DNA from: Planctomycetota bacterium | GTDB taxonomy: Bacteria; Planctomycetota; Phycisphaerae; UBA1845 | Length of the DNA stretch: 64,000 bases | Direction of reading: 5' to 3' | NCBI GenBank assembly: GCA_029558835.1 | Contig: JAKQDH010000143.1 | Coordinates: 1-64,000 of the forward strand | Shown here: piece after piece, positions 35,652 through 44,940 of the stretch | Layout of the letters: each line of letters begins with the position of its first letter | Position numbering within the stretch: position 1 is the stretch's first letter | The notes under the pieces: generated by a model | Told to the model about the DNA's origin: nothing | The model's database searches: none | Seen by the model: the letters and a program-made list of their open reading frames with translations, nothing else | Made by a program: the position numbers and the translations under genes

Positions 35652-37193
35652 TTACTCCTCCTCGGGCGCCAGCAAAGCCCGGTACTTCTCCGCCAGCTTG
35701 GGCTGCTTGCTCGCCAACTCCTCCTCGTTGGCGAACGTCTGGACCACTTCCGCATCGCCCTTGCGGATGCGCACCTCGATGGACCCGTCCGCCTGCGGCA
35801 GGAAGCTGTAGGCCGGCTTGTCCACCCCTCCGCTGAGGATTTTCACCCCTTCGTCACCCGGAAGTGACCGGGCAAACCACCGGAACTTCTTCTGGGCATC
35901 GCGGAAGTGCTTCTGGGCATCGGCACCCGGATCCCAGCCTTCGATGTTCAGTTCCTTGACGCGCTCCATGGCCTCTTTCAGCCGCTCCTCCGCTTCGCGC
36001 AGACGGTCCTTGTACTCCGGGAGCGCGTTGGTGCTCACCTCGGTCTTGATGTCTTCCGACAACTCTCCGATCTTCTCCAGCAGCGTGTCGAGCCCGTCCA
36101 GTTCCACCTCGACCCGCACCTCACCGGACACCGAGGTCAACAGCTCGGCCGCCTCGGGGTCACCTTGGCTCAGTTCCTCTTCGGTCGCATAGGTTGTTTC
36201 CGTGTTCTTGCCGTCCTTGTCGGTGCGTGCGACGGTCACCTTGCCGTCCTTTTCCTTCGTCACTACCAGCGAATTGCCGTCCTTGTCGACCGTGACGATC
36301 ACCTTCTGTTCGACGCCCTCAGTGATGATCTTCATCGACTGACTGCCGACCTTGCCCGAGAAGAACGGGAGTTCCTCGAGTTTGAGTTCGTGTGTGAACC
36401 ACTTGCCCTGCGGGGTTTGCTTGTACATGCGGCCCTTGGTAAATAGCCGCTCCTCGATCTCATCGCGGGGCGAGAAGTTGTAGATGTGAGTGAGCGCGTC
36501 CACGGCGGGGCGCTTCCCGAGTTCAGCTTCGAGAGTCTGCTCCTTGCCGCCGCGCAACAGTGCGATGTTCACCCGCTCGCCCGCCTTGTGCTTCCGGATG
36601 ATCTGCCCCAGCGCCGCCACGTCCGCGGCGATCGGCGCATCGTCGATCTTCACCAGGATGTCGTGCGCCTTGATGCCCGCGTTCGCGGCCGGACTGTTGT
36701 CCTCCACTTGCAGGACCAGCACGCCGCGACCCTCCAGGTCCAACTGCGCCGCCAACGCCTCGGGAATCTCGCCCAGCCACACGCCCAGCCAGCCGGAGTC
36801 CTGCTCCGCGTCGTCAGCCGCCGCCGTGATCGTCTCTGCAACGTACTTCACCTCATTCGGAGCCACACCGACGGTCAAGCCTCCGTCACCCAGCGAGATG
36901 CACATCGGCGACAGAGCGCAGCTGGACCCGCCGGGCGCCTTCTTCAGACAGCAGCCGGGCATCCCCCCCGACGGCGCAACCACGACCACCTCGCGCGCCG
37001 TGCCCTCATCGCCGGTTGCAGCGGCCGTGGCAGAGCACGTCACCGTCCTGCCGGCACACGCCGTGGTCTGCCCGTCGGGCGCCAGCGCTTTTCCGACGCT
37101 CGGAGCGTCCTCGTGACCGCACGCCGTGGCCAAAGCCTCCTGTCCGCCCCAGACGAACCCGTGCAGCAACAACGCAGCCAATAGAATCTTCAT
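35652..37193 (-). CDS. Exported PDZ-domain protein
   Basis: 513 residues from the ATG at 37193, with CAGGAG 8-9 nt upstream. It has a signal peptide (ILLAALLLHGFVWGGQEALA), a Cys-containing linker, then a PDZ domain about residues 140-230 (GWLGVWLGEIPEAL, GRGVLVLQVEDNSPAANAG, GIKAHDILVKIDD). The rest is beta-rich, then Glu/Lys-rich helical, with no protease active site. It may be a scaffold or substrate-binding protein outside the cytoplasm. It lies just downstream of the ECF sigma/anti-sigma pair on the same strand, suggesting it belongs to that envelope-response group. Confidence 0.8.
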   Translation of the reverse strand: MKILLAALLLHGFVWGGQEALATACGHEDAPSVGKALAPDGQTTACAGRTVTCSATAAATGDEGTAREVVVVAPSGGMPGCCLKKAPGGSSCALSPMCISLGDGGLTVGVAPNEVKYVAETITAAADDAEQDSGWLGVWLGEIPEALAAQLDLEGRGVLVLQVEDNSPAANAGIKAHDILVKIDDAPIAADVAALGQIIRKHKAGERVNIALLRGGKEQTLEAELGKRPAVDALTHIYNFSPRDEIEERLFTKGRMYKQTPQGKWFTHELKLEELPFFSGKVGSQSMKIITEGVEQKVIVTVDKDGNSLVVTKEKDGKVTVARTDKDGKNTETTYATEEELSQGDPEAAELLTSVSGEVRVEVELDGLDTLLEKIGELSEDIKTEVSTNALPEYKDRLREAEERLKEAMERVKELNIEGWDPGADAQKHFRDAQKKFRWFARSLPGDEGVKILSGGVDKPAYSFLPQADGSIEVRIRKGDAEVVQTFANEEELASKQPKLAEKYRALLAPEEE

Positions 37194-37264
37194 CACATCG
37201 CTCCTGTAGGTTGTGGGGTCGGAATCACGCCGGACGACCGGCCCGCGCCCCCGGTGAATCGCTA

Positions 37265-37882
37265 TCAGTACCTCTGCGAAGCCAACTTCGTGTCCGCCTG
37301 CGCGGGACGACCCCGCACCGTGCGGACCTGGTCCAACGCAATCCAGTACACGCTGCCGTCCTCCGCCTCGACGCCGATCCAGTCCCGCGTCGTGTCCCGG
37401 ACCACGCGGCGGGGGGTCAAGGCCGCCTGCCGCAAACCATACTCGTCCCCCGCCGGCATCTGACCCGGCTCCGTCCCCGGGGTGGTCACCGCGCTGAACG
37501 GCTCGCGGCCGGTATCCACAAGCTGCAGCGGCCCGACGGGTTGCGGCGTGGTCGGCCCCCACGCCGGCCGCAGCAGAATCGCGCCCGCCAGACAGGCCGC
37601 CAACGCCGCCGGCACCAGCCACCACGTCCGCCGATACCGCGGACGCTTGGTCGCATCCCGGACCGTGGCGAGCGCGAGCGGGTCAAACGACAAGCCGGTC
37701 CCCGCCGCGTCGTCACGCAGCACCTCTCCGGCCAGGGCGTCAATCCGCACGGATTGCTCGAAGAGCCGGCGGGCTTCGGGATCCCGCAGGATCACCCGCT
37801 GCAACGCCAGCTCCTCCTCCGCCGTGAGCCGCCCGTCGAGGTGCCGACTGATCAATCTCTCCAGTTCATCCATCGCGTGCAT
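37265..37882 (-). CDS. Anti-sigma-factor-like membrane protein
   Basis: 205 residues; start at 37882 or 37873. The N-terminal 75 residues are helical (ELERLISRHLDGRLTAEEEL, DPEARRLFEQ), as in anti-sigma domains and related planctomycete regulators. There is one transmembrane helix (WWLVPAALAACLAGAILL) and an external C-terminal region with DWIGVEAEDGSVYWIAL. It begins 4 bp after the ECF sigma gene, the usual arrangement for a sigma/anti-sigma pair. It would hold the sigma factor at the membrane until a signal arrives. Confidence 0.75.
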   Translation of the reverse strand: MHAMDELERLISRHLDGRLTAEEELALQRVILRDPEARRLFEQSVRIDALAGEVLRDDAAGTGLSFDPLALATVRDATKRPRYRRTWWLVPAALAACLAGAILLRPAWGPTTPQPVGPLQLVDTGREPFSAVTTPGTEPGQMPAGDEYGLRQAALTPRRVVRDTTRDWIGVEAEDGSVYWIALDQVRTVRGRPAQADTKLASQRY

Positions 37883-37886
37883 CGTG

Positions 37887-38474
37887 CTACCCAGGTTCGC
37901 CCGCCAGGGATTCCCGCAGGAGGCGCCGCGCTCTTACCAGCCGCGTCTCCACGGAATCCACGGGCATGTCGAGTACGTCCGCGATCTGCTGGTAACTCCA
38001 GCCGCTCAAGTGCCGCAACACGAACGGCTCGCGGTACAACGCCGGCAGGCCCGCAATCGCCCGCCGAACCGCCTCGCGCTCCTCCACGGAGCTCGCCGCG
38101 CGGTCCGGGATCGTGGCCGCCGGTGGAGGCGTCGGCTCCTCGGCCAGCGCCTGCGTCCGGCGCCGCCGCCGGCTGGCTTCCCGGCCGGCGTCGATGGCCG
38201 CGTTGCGCGCCAGTCGATACAACCACGGTCGCCATGCCTGCGGCTCCCGCAGTTCCCCGATCCGCTGCCATGCACCCGCCCAGACCTGCTGGGCCACGTC
38301 GTCGAGCCGGTCCCGCTTGCCCAGCACCGCGAAGATGACGCCCCGTACCCACCGGTGGTGCCGGTTGACGAATTCCCGGAACGCATAGGGGTCACCGGCG
38401 CGAATCGCTTCGATTACCGGCACTTCCGCATCAAGCTCTTGGGGCCTGGGCATCATCGTCGGGTCACAGAGCAT
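37887..38474 (-). CDS. ECF-type RNA polymerase sigma factor
   Basis: 195 residues from the ATG at 38474 (a later ATG at 38456 is possible). The sigma-2 region has AFREFVNRHHRWVRGVIFAVLG, DRLDDVAQQVWAGAWQRIGEL and WLYRLARNAAID; the sigma-4 region has GLPALYREPFVLRHLSGWSYQQIADVLDM and SVETRLVRARRLLRESL. It directs transcription of a small regulon, here probably controlled by the adjacent membrane anti-sigma protein. Confidence 0.92.
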   Translation of the reverse strand: MLCDPTMMPRPQELDAEVPVIEAIRAGDPYAFREFVNRHHRWVRGVIFAVLGKRDRLDDVAQQVWAGAWQRIGELREPQAWRPWLYRLARNAAIDAGREASRRRRRTQALAEEPTPPPAATIPDRAASSVEEREAVRRAIAGLPALYREPFVLRHLSGWSYQQIADVLDMPVDSVETRLVRARRLLRESLAGEPG

Positions 38475-38727
38475 AGACGTTCCACCGCCGCCCGCCCTGT
38501 CAACGCCACCGGCGCGGACGCGTGTACCGACTTGTCAGCACATTCGCTTCTACGTCGCGCCGAGAATATGGGTCGCAGAGGCTGCGGGGCTGGAGTGCCG
38601 CGTGTAAACTGCAAACCGCTTTCCGCCACATGCACTGCTATACGCCTGCCCCCGTCGCTTGTCCTGCCTCGAACGCAGACCTGCGGCGGTTGCGGACCGG
38701 CCGCACGTTCCGCCGGGCGGCTCGCGC

Positions 38728-39462
38728 TTACGTGCCGACGCGCTCGGATGCCACCGGCTGCGGGTGCGGCTCGGCCTGCTTGCGGACGTCGTCGAGGATT
38801 GCGCCGTCCCGCAGCGTGACGATGCGGTCGCAGCGGGCGGCCACGTCGGGTTCATGGGTGACCATCAGAATCGTGCGACCGTGGCGACGCAGTTCTTCGA
38901 AGATGGCCAGGACGGCCTCGCCGGTTGCGGTATCGAGGTTACCGGTGGGCTCATCGGCAAGGATGATCAGCGGATCGTTGCTCAGCGCCCGGGCGATCGC
39001 GGCGCGCTGCTGCTGCCCGCCGGACAGTTCGGTAGGTCGATGGGCGGCACGGTCCGCCAAGCCGACGAGGCGAGCCAGTTCGATCGCCTTCGCGCGCCGC
39101 ACCGGGGCGGGCGCGGCCTGGTAGAACAGTGGCACCTCGAGGTTCTCCAGCACGGTCAACTGCGGAATGAGGTTGAAGTTCTGGAACACGAAGCCGATGC
39201 GCCGCCCCCGCACATCCGAGAGCCCGTCATCGTCCAGCAACGACACGTCGTCCTCGCCCAGCAGGTAGCGCCCCGAGGTGGGGCGATCAAGACAGCCCAG
39301 CAGGTTGAGCAGTGTACTCTTGCCGGACCCGCTGGCACCGCAGATCGCCACCGACTCACCCGCCACGAAGTCGATGCTGATGTCGCGCAGGGCTTCCACG
39401 CAGACACTCGTGCCCGGGCGTCCGTAAACCTTGGTGACGTTCTGGAACGACGCAACGATCAC
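38728..39462 (-). CDS. ABC transporter ATPase, LolD/MacB type
   Basis: 244 residues. Walker A GASGSGKSTLLNLLG, Q-loop GFVFQNFNLIPQL, signature LSGGQQQRAAIARAL, Walker B LIILADEPTGNLD and the switch His in VTHEPD are all intact. This subfamily drives MacB- or LolCDE-type permeases that push substrates through a periplasmic adaptor. The start overlaps the adaptor stop by 4 bp (ATGA), so translation is coupled. No permease gene lies nearby. Confidence 0.92.
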   Translation of the reverse strand: MIVASFQNVTKVYGRPGTSVCVEALRDISIDFVAGESVAICGASGSGKSTLLNLLGCLDRPTSGRYLLGEDDVSLLDDDGLSDVRGRRIGFVFQNFNLIPQLTVLENLEVPLFYQAAPAPVRRAKAIELARLVGLADRAAHRPTELSGGQQQRAAIARALSNDPLIILADEPTGNLDTATGEAVLAIFEELRRHGRTILMVTHEPDVAARCDRIVTLRDGAILDDVRKQAEPHPQPVASERVGT

Positions 39463-41414
39463 GGGGTGGGAGCATCCTCCGGTTTCTGGGTCTGCGGTGC
39501 CGGCGGCTGGGGTGGGGATGCGTCCGACGGGCCGCTGCCCCGCGATTCCGTCCCCTCGGCGCCACCCGTGCCGGGGCCGGCCTCCTGACCTCCGGCGGGG
39601 GCCGGCATTCGCCTGACGTCCTGCGCATTGCCCCCTGGCGGTGCACCTTCGCCACCCTCGCGACGGACGCCGCGCCGGGGGCCGCGACGCTCACCGCCAC
39701 CTTGGCCCGGCCCGTCGCCGCCCGGTCCGCCCCCGGGGGCAACCCCCTCCATGCGGATGCGTTGTACCGGTTGGCCCTCGGGCATCCCGCCGGCGGACCT
39801 CATGCCGGCTTCATCGACCGGAAAGTCGGGCATCTCGGGGGCCACGGGCGGCAGGTCCGGCAGCAGACGCTGGTGCTCCTCCGAAACCGCCAGCAACACG
39901 CGCGTTCCCGCATCGAGCCCGCTGGTGACCTCCACCCACTCCGTCCCGGTGGATCCCAACACGACCTCGACGGGCTGCGGCTCGCCTGGGCGCTGCGCAA
40001 ACACATAGTGCCGGCCGGACTTGGAGAACACCGCCTGCACGGGCACCGCCAGGCGTCCCCTCACCTGCTCCACAAAGATCTCGACGTGGGCGGTGACCCC
40101 CGGCTTGAGGGCCACGTCGGTCGAATCCAGTTCGATCTCCGTCGTGTATTCCTTCAGGTCGGGGTTCAGCCAGCGGTCCTGGCTGTCAGCCACTTCGGCG
40201 ATCTTGGTGACCTTCCCCGTGAATTGCCGGCCCGGCACGCCCTCGATCGACAGCATGGCCGGCTGCCCCACCTTGACCTGGTGTCGCTTGGCTTCGTGAA
40301 TGCGGATCTCCGCAATCATCCTGGAAGTATCGGGAAGCTGCATGAGCACTTGGCGCTCGTACACGGTAGCGCCTTCCTTGATCTGCCCCGAGCCGTCGAA
40401 GGAGATGAAGCGTCCGCGCCCTCCGCTGCTGCCGGCACCATACACTACAAACCCCTGCGTGGGAGCATAGATCTTGGACTTCTCCTTCTGCGCCCGGAAC
40501 TTGGCGAGCTGGTCGGCGGTCAGGTCGCGCTCTTTCTGCTTGCTCCCCAGGTCGGAGACCTTCTGGTCCTCCACGGCCTTCGCGTTCTTGATGATACGTT
40601 CGAGTTCCTTCTCAGCCTCCTCCAGGTCGGACTGCTTCTGGGCCAGTTCGGCCTTGTGCGTGTATTTCTCGAAGACCTCCAGGGCCAGGCGGGCCTTGTC
40701 CAGCTCCCACGCTGCCTTCTTCTGGTTGAACTCCGCTTCGTCGTATTCGGTCTTGGTGATGAACTCCCGGTCGCGCAACTGCTTGGAGGCTTCAAAGTCC
40801 TCCGTGCGGCGCTCGAGGAGGATCTCAGCCTGCTCGATGGCGACCCGCAGGTCTTTGAGTCTCTGCAGGTAGTCCCCCTCGAGGTACTTATCGCGTTCGT
40901 TTCTTTTCAGGTCGATCTCCAGGCGACCCTTGCGGATGTCGCTGGCGTTGCGGTCCCGCTGGATGTCGAGTTCGGCGACGGCGCGCTCATAGGCGCTGGC
41001 GGCAACGGCGTCTTTGATCTCGTCGCTACGGATGCGGTCTTCGATCTCGTCGCTGGCGAGCTCCACCAGCAGGTCGCCCTTCTCCACGGCCGAGCCTTCC
41101 GGAATCAGCGAGATGATCGTCGAGCGTCCCTCGACCTCGCACTTGATGTCCGTGGACCTGGCGGCCTTCAGCTCGCCCTTCTCCTTCAGCACCACGGCGA
41201 AGTCGCGCGCTTCGACCGCGGCGGTCGCCACCGCGGCCGCCGCCTGCCGGGCAGGCCACCAACGCACCGATGCCCAGACGGCGCTGCCCAGCACGCCCAC
41301 CCCAATAACCGCGGCCACGACTGTCCCCACGCGCCGGCGCGGGCGCGCCGCGCCCGAAAAGGGACGCGGCCGGACCGACGCCCCCGCGGTCGGAGTTGTA
41401 CGATCGGATGGCAT
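39459..41414 (-). CDS. Efflux periplasmic adaptor (membrane fusion protein, HlyD/MacA-like)
   Basis: 651 residues from the ATG at 41414 (GGGAG 8 nt upstream). One N-terminal helix (VVAAVIGVGVLGSAVWASV), a lipoyl half-domain, a long coiled coil (about residues 150-310, rich in Glu/Lys with DLEEAEKELERIIKNA), the second lipoyl half and beta-barrel (GQPAMLSIEGVPGRQFTGKV), then a Pro/Gly-rich disordered tail of about 130 residues. It bridges an inner-membrane transporter to the outer-membrane channel. The C-terminal tail is unusual for the family. Confidence 0.88.
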   Translation of the reverse strand: MPSDRTTPTAGASVRPRPFSGAARPRRRVGTVVAAVIGVGVLGSAVWASVRWWPARQAAAAVATAAVEARDFAVVLKEKGELKAARSTDIKCEVEGRSTIISLIPEGSAVEKGDLLVELASDEIEDRIRSDEIKDAVAASAYERAVAELDIQRDRNASDIRKGRLEIDLKRNERDKYLEGDYLQRLKDLRVAIEQAEILLERRTEDFEASKQLRDREFITKTEYDEAEFNQKKAAWELDKARLALEVFEKYTHKAELAQKQSDLEEAEKELERIIKNAKAVEDQKVSDLGSKQKERDLTADQLAKFRAQKEKSKIYAPTQGFVVYGAGSSGGRGRFISFDGSGQIKEGATVYERQVLMQLPDTSRMIAEIRIHEAKRHQVKVGQPAMLSIEGVPGRQFTGKVTKIAEVADSQDRWLNPDLKEYTTEIELDSTDVALKPGVTAHVEIFVEQVRGRLAVPVQAVFSKSGRHYVFAQRPGEPQPVEVVLGSTGTEWVEVTSGLDAGTRVLLAVSEEHQRLLPDLPPVAPEMPDFPVDEAGMRSAGGMPEGQPVQRIRMEGVAPGGGPGGDGPGQGGGERRGPRRGVRREGGEGAPPGGNAQDVRRMPAPAGGQEAGPGTGGAEGTESRGSGPSDASPPQPPAPQTQKPEDAPTP

Positions 41415-41443
41415 GCAACACACTCCCGCCTAAGCGACCTCTC

Positions 41444-41500
41444 GCCATCGCGCGCCAATCACCGGAACACAACCCCGCGCGGGCTCAACCCCGCGGCTCA
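41444..41500. repeat. Extended REP-like element, copy 2
   Basis: Same order as copy 1 at 35055: GCCATCGCGCGCCAATCA then GCGGGCTCAACCCCGC (41479-41494, one mismatch in the palindrome). It lies in the 277-bp gap between the tolC-like gene and the adaptor gene. Confidence 0.75.
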
Positions 41501-41691
41501 ATGGCGGCGCGTGGGCGCGCTCGCTTGTTCAGACGCCGTCAAGACCCCGGGGAGCGCATCCGGTCACGGCTCCCCAATCGCAGGCCCATCCTCCGGGCGG
41601 GACGCTGGTCAGCAGCCCCGCCCGTCAGAAAGAGCCGCAGTATTGTACGCACTCCCCTGCCGCCGCACGCGCGCGTCCAGGGCGACTCCCG

Positions 41692-43590
41692 TCAACCCAC
41701 CCCCAGGGCCGCGGGCAGTTCCCAGCGGCCGTCCTCGCCGACACGCAACAGCCCCGTGTCCCGCAACACCTCCAGGACGGCCGCGCGGTAGTTCGCCACC
41801 GCCCCGGCCAGGGCGTTCTGGGCCTGCAACAAGTCGTTGAGGGCTTCATCCAGATCGCGGTTGGAAATCATCCCGAGCCGGTACTGCTCGCGGGCGGCCT
41901 CCTGACGCAGGGCGTTTTCCTCGACGTTCAGCACCTGGATGTCGCGCACTTGGGCCTGCTGGTCGAGCCGGCGCAGGGCCCGGCGCACCTCGGAGCGCAC
42001 CTGATCGGCGAACTCCTCGTGCGTGCGCTCCGTGCGGCGCAGGCCAATCAGGGCGGCACGGTACGCGTTCCGCTCGCTCTTGCGATCATCAAGTCGCAAC
42101 TCCAGCCCGCTGCGCCACGTCACACGGTCCGTGTGGTAGCTGAACGAGTCAAGCTGGTTGCTGTCCGTATTGAGCGTCGCGCTGCCGCTGAGTTGCAGGT
42201 CCGGCAGAATGCGGTTCTTCGCCACCTGTACCCCGCGCCGGGCATCGTCCACCTCATCGAGGCTGTTGAGCAGGTCCAACCGATACTGCAGGGCCAGTTC
42301 CACCGCCTGTGCTTCCGGCAGCCGCGGCAGCAGCGTTTCCAGCGACCGGCTGACCTCATCCTCATCCTGGGCGACCACGGTGAGCGGGTCGTCCACGGGC
42401 ATGCCGATGCGGATCTTGAAGCGGTCCACGGCCGTCGCGTACTGCTCCCGGGCATTGACCAGCGACGACTCCGCGCTGCGCCAGCTCGACCGGGCCCGCG
42501 ACACGTCAAACACCGACCGGTCCACCTGCAAGTGCTTCTCAAACGCCGCCTTCTGGTAGTCGGCGCAGCGGATCTTGTAGTTCTCCCGCGCGTTCCGCAC
42601 GGCCGCCTTCGACTCCTGCAAGCTAAAGAAATCCCGCGCCAGGTCGACGAGGAAACTCCGCCGGAAGTCCTCGTACGTGCGGACCGCGTAGATCAGCTCG
42701 CGCTCCGCTTGATACCGTGACTCGCGGGCCGCCTGCCCCGCCCCGCGCAGCAGCGGGATGCCGGCTGACAGAATGACGTTGCCCGTCTCCCCGCTGGTCA
42801 CGTGGGCACCCAAGTCCCGCATGAAGTTGTTGACCAGCGTAGCCGTCACCTCGCCGCCATACGGCAACCGCTGGGAGACGGAGAACTGACTCACGGCGTC
42901 CATCGCGTGGTCGAAGTCCCGCACCTGCCCGTAGTTGGCGTAGTGGGTTTGCAGGCTGGCCACCAGTTGCGGCGTCCAGAGATGGCGTTCCAGCGACAAG
43001 TCGAGGGCGGCCAGATAGAGCTGCTCCTTGGCGTTCTGCAACGAGCGCGCGTGCCGCATGGCGTAGGCCAGGGCATCGGTAATGGTGAAGGCCGGGGCAT
43101 CCAGTGCCACCCCGTCACCCTCGAGCCGCGGGTCCTCACAGATCACCTCGTCCAGGTTCACTTCCTGGGTGGCGGTGGCGGCCGGCCCTGACGCGGCGGC
43201 GGGCTGCTCGCCGGCCGGTGGCTCCGATCCGTCCGCCGGCTCTCCAGCCGGGGGCACCTCAGCCGCGCTTTGTCGTTCGACCGGTGCCGCGGTGGCCGGA
43301 CGAGAGCCGGACAGCTCGGCCGGCGTCGCTACGGCAGGCTGCAACTCCACCCCTGCAAGGGTGGAATCGATGGGATGGGGAGCTGGGTGGTAGGCCTCGG
43401 GCATGCGCGGCACGCGCCCGGTCTCGGGGGCGAGAGTGGGTGGGTGAACATCGTGAAGCGCCGCCTGCTGCCGCGACTCGACCAACCGGTACACCTGCCG
43501 GTCGGTCGCCCCGACCAGCAGAGACCGGCAGCCCACCGGAAGCAGCAGGCACGTGATCACCACCACCCCAGCAGCACGGCGGATTCCCAT
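41692..43590 (-). CDS. TolC-family outer-membrane efflux channel, lipoprotein
   Basis: 632 residues from the ATG at 43590. It has an N-terminal helix with lipobox LPVGC, a roughly 170-residue Pro/Ala/Glu-rich linker, and then two OEP repeats: AYAMRHARSLQNAKEQLYLAA, SVSQRLPYGGEV, IPLLRGAGQAARESRYQAER, EAQAVELALQYRLDLLNSL, and the coiled-coil DQQAQVRDIQVLNVEEN. The linker is long compared with TolC. It is transcribed before the adaptor and ATPase genes, making a three-part exporter set. Confidence 0.85.
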   Translation of the reverse strand: MGIRRAAGVVVITCLLLPVGCRSLLVGATDRQVYRLVESRQQAALHDVHPPTLAPETGRVPRMPEAYHPAPHPIDSTLAGVELQPAVATPAELSGSRPATAAPVERQSAAEVPPAGEPADGSEPPAGEQPAAASGPAATATQEVNLDEVICEDPRLEGDGVALDAPAFTITDALAYAMRHARSLQNAKEQLYLAALDLSLERHLWTPQLVASLQTHYANYGQVRDFDHAMDAVSQFSVSQRLPYGGEVTATLVNNFMRDLGAHVTSGETGNVILSAGIPLLRGAGQAARESRYQAERELIYAVRTYEDFRRSFLVDLARDFFSLQESKAAVRNARENYKIRCADYQKAAFEKHLQVDRSVFDVSRARSSWRSAESSLVNAREQYATAVDRFKIRIGMPVDDPLTVVAQDEDEVSRSLETLLPRLPEAQAVELALQYRLDLLNSLDEVDDARRGVQVAKNRILPDLQLSGSATLNTDSNQLDSFSYHTDRVTWRSGLELRLDDRKSERNAYRAALIGLRRTERTHEEFADQVRSEVRRALRRLDQQAQVRDIQVLNVEENALRQEAAREQYRLGMISNRDLDEALNDLLQAQNALAGAVANYRAAVLEVLRDTGLLRVGEDGRWELPAALGVG

Positions 43591-43950
43591 GCGCAACACA
43601 TCCAGGATGAAGCCCGGTCCCTTCCGGAGCGGGGTGGCAGGGCGTCAGACGCCGAGTCTCCGGAGAAACGCCGGAGTCACCCCACATCCACGCACCAGTG
43701 TGTACCAGCAACACGCGCTGAGGTACAGTAGGGTCCACATGTTTCGACGAATCCGTGGCACACGCGTGCGGCCAAGCAAGTGGCACCCGCGTCCCGCCCG
43801 TGGGCGCGGCCACCGGGCCACAGTCAACACTCTGCCCGCCGGGCAGCCGGGCATGCCCCCTATGTGCACGCGCGGGACGCGCGTGGCACGGAGTTCCGCG
43901 GCACGGCAGGATGGCGTGCAGGACCAGGGTCGAGTAAGGAGACCCCGACC
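43591..43950. other. Divergent intergenic region with inverted repeats
   Basis: 360 bp between the tolC-like gene (minus) and the macro-domain gene (plus). It holds two opposed copies of a GTGGCAC-CGCGTCCCGC motif (near 43780-43800 and 43863-43892) and the sub-motif CCGGGCATGCC of the larger palindromic family. No gene seen. Confidence 0.5.
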
Positions 43951-44475
43951 ATGCAGCCTCAACGCATCGAGATTGTGCGGGGCGACATCACGCGCCAGGC
44001 GGTGGACGCCATCGTGAACGCGGCCAACCAGACTCTCCTGGGGGGTGGGGGGGTGGATGGGGCGATCCACCGTGCAGCCGGACCGGAATTGCTGGCCGAG
44101 TGCCGCACTCTTGGGGGCTGCCCGGCGGGGCAGGCCCGGATTACGAAGGGTTACCGCCTGCCTGCGCGGCACATCATCCACACCGTCGGCCCGGTCTATC
44201 GGGATGGTCGGGCCGGCGAGCCGGAATTGCTGGCGTCCTGTTATCGGAGTTCGCTCCAATTGGTCGCCGCGGCCGGATGCCGGACGGTAGCCTTTCCGGC
44301 AATAAGCTGCGGCGTCTATGGGTACCCGCTGGTCGAGGCCGCCGAGATTGCCCTCACGACCGTGCGGGACTTCCTTCGTGCAAACCCGCTGCCGGAACTG
44401 GTGCGCTGGGTCATGTTCGATCCGCAGACGCACGAGGCCTGGGAGCACGCGTGGTCAAGGTTGAGGGAAGCGTGA
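43951..44475 (+). CDS. Macro-domain protein (ADP-ribose/O-acetyl-ADP-ribose hydrolase type)
   Basis: 174 residues from the ATG at 43951, with AAGGAG upstream. It is a single macro domain: [21 protein letters not shown], then the [14 protein letters not shown] loop, [25 protein letters not shown] and [12 protein letters not shown]. These are the ADP-ribose-binding blocks of MacroD-like enzymes, which remove ADP-ribose from proteins or hydrolyse O-acetyl-ADP-ribose in the cytoplasm. Length is normal. No sirtuin or ADP-ribosyltransferase is adjacent. Confidence 0.93.
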   Translation: MQPQRIEIVRGDITRQAVDAIVNAANQTLLGGGGVDGAIHRAAGPELLAECRTLGGCPAGQARITKGYRLPARHIIHTVGPVYRDGRAGEPELLASCYRSSLQLVAAAGCRTVAFPAISCGVYGYPLVEAAEIALTTVRDFLRANPLPELVRWVMFDPQTHEAWEHAWSRLREA

Positions 44476-44940
44476 CAGAGTCGGCGGGCACAGCGGGTGG
44501 GAGAAGGGGCGTCGGCCCCCCGCCGCCGACCTAGGGACCTGCAACGCGTCCGCCTCCTGCGTCGCCTACGGGGGGCGGCGCTGCGGACACGCCGTTCCTG
44601 CGACGCTCGGCAAGCTGCCTGGTTTGTCACGCCCGGCCGGCTCATGCCGTACCCGCACGTTCTTGACAGGCCATTGGCCGTTTCCAACAATGCAGCATTG
44701 CCGAATGCTCCGTTCGTGCGGCTCTGCGCCGGGCGCATTTGCCGCAGGAGCGGATGGTTGACGCCGGAGGGCGCCGACGGCGGGCGTTGTGCGTCTGCCG
44801 GCCGCGCCATACCCCACACAGGCGGCGGTCTCCCCGCCCGCAGTGGCCAACAGGCCTCCGACGCAGGCGTCTCCAACGACGGGTACAGGGCGTGGCGCGG
44901 GGGTAGCCGCTCCGCGACCGCCAACACGAGGTGCGACTTC
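44476..44940. other. Leader/promoter region of the subtilase gene
   Basis: 465 bp. It contains the promoter at 44663-44691 and about 240 nt of untranslated leader. The subtilase frame is open upstream to 44497, but that part lacks coding character. Confidence 0.5.
44663..44691 (+). promoter_or_regulatory. Sigma-70-type promoter upstream of subtilase
   Basis: Perfect TTGACA (44663-44668), 17-bp spacer, AACAAT (44686-44691, four of six consensus bases). Confidence 0.55.
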
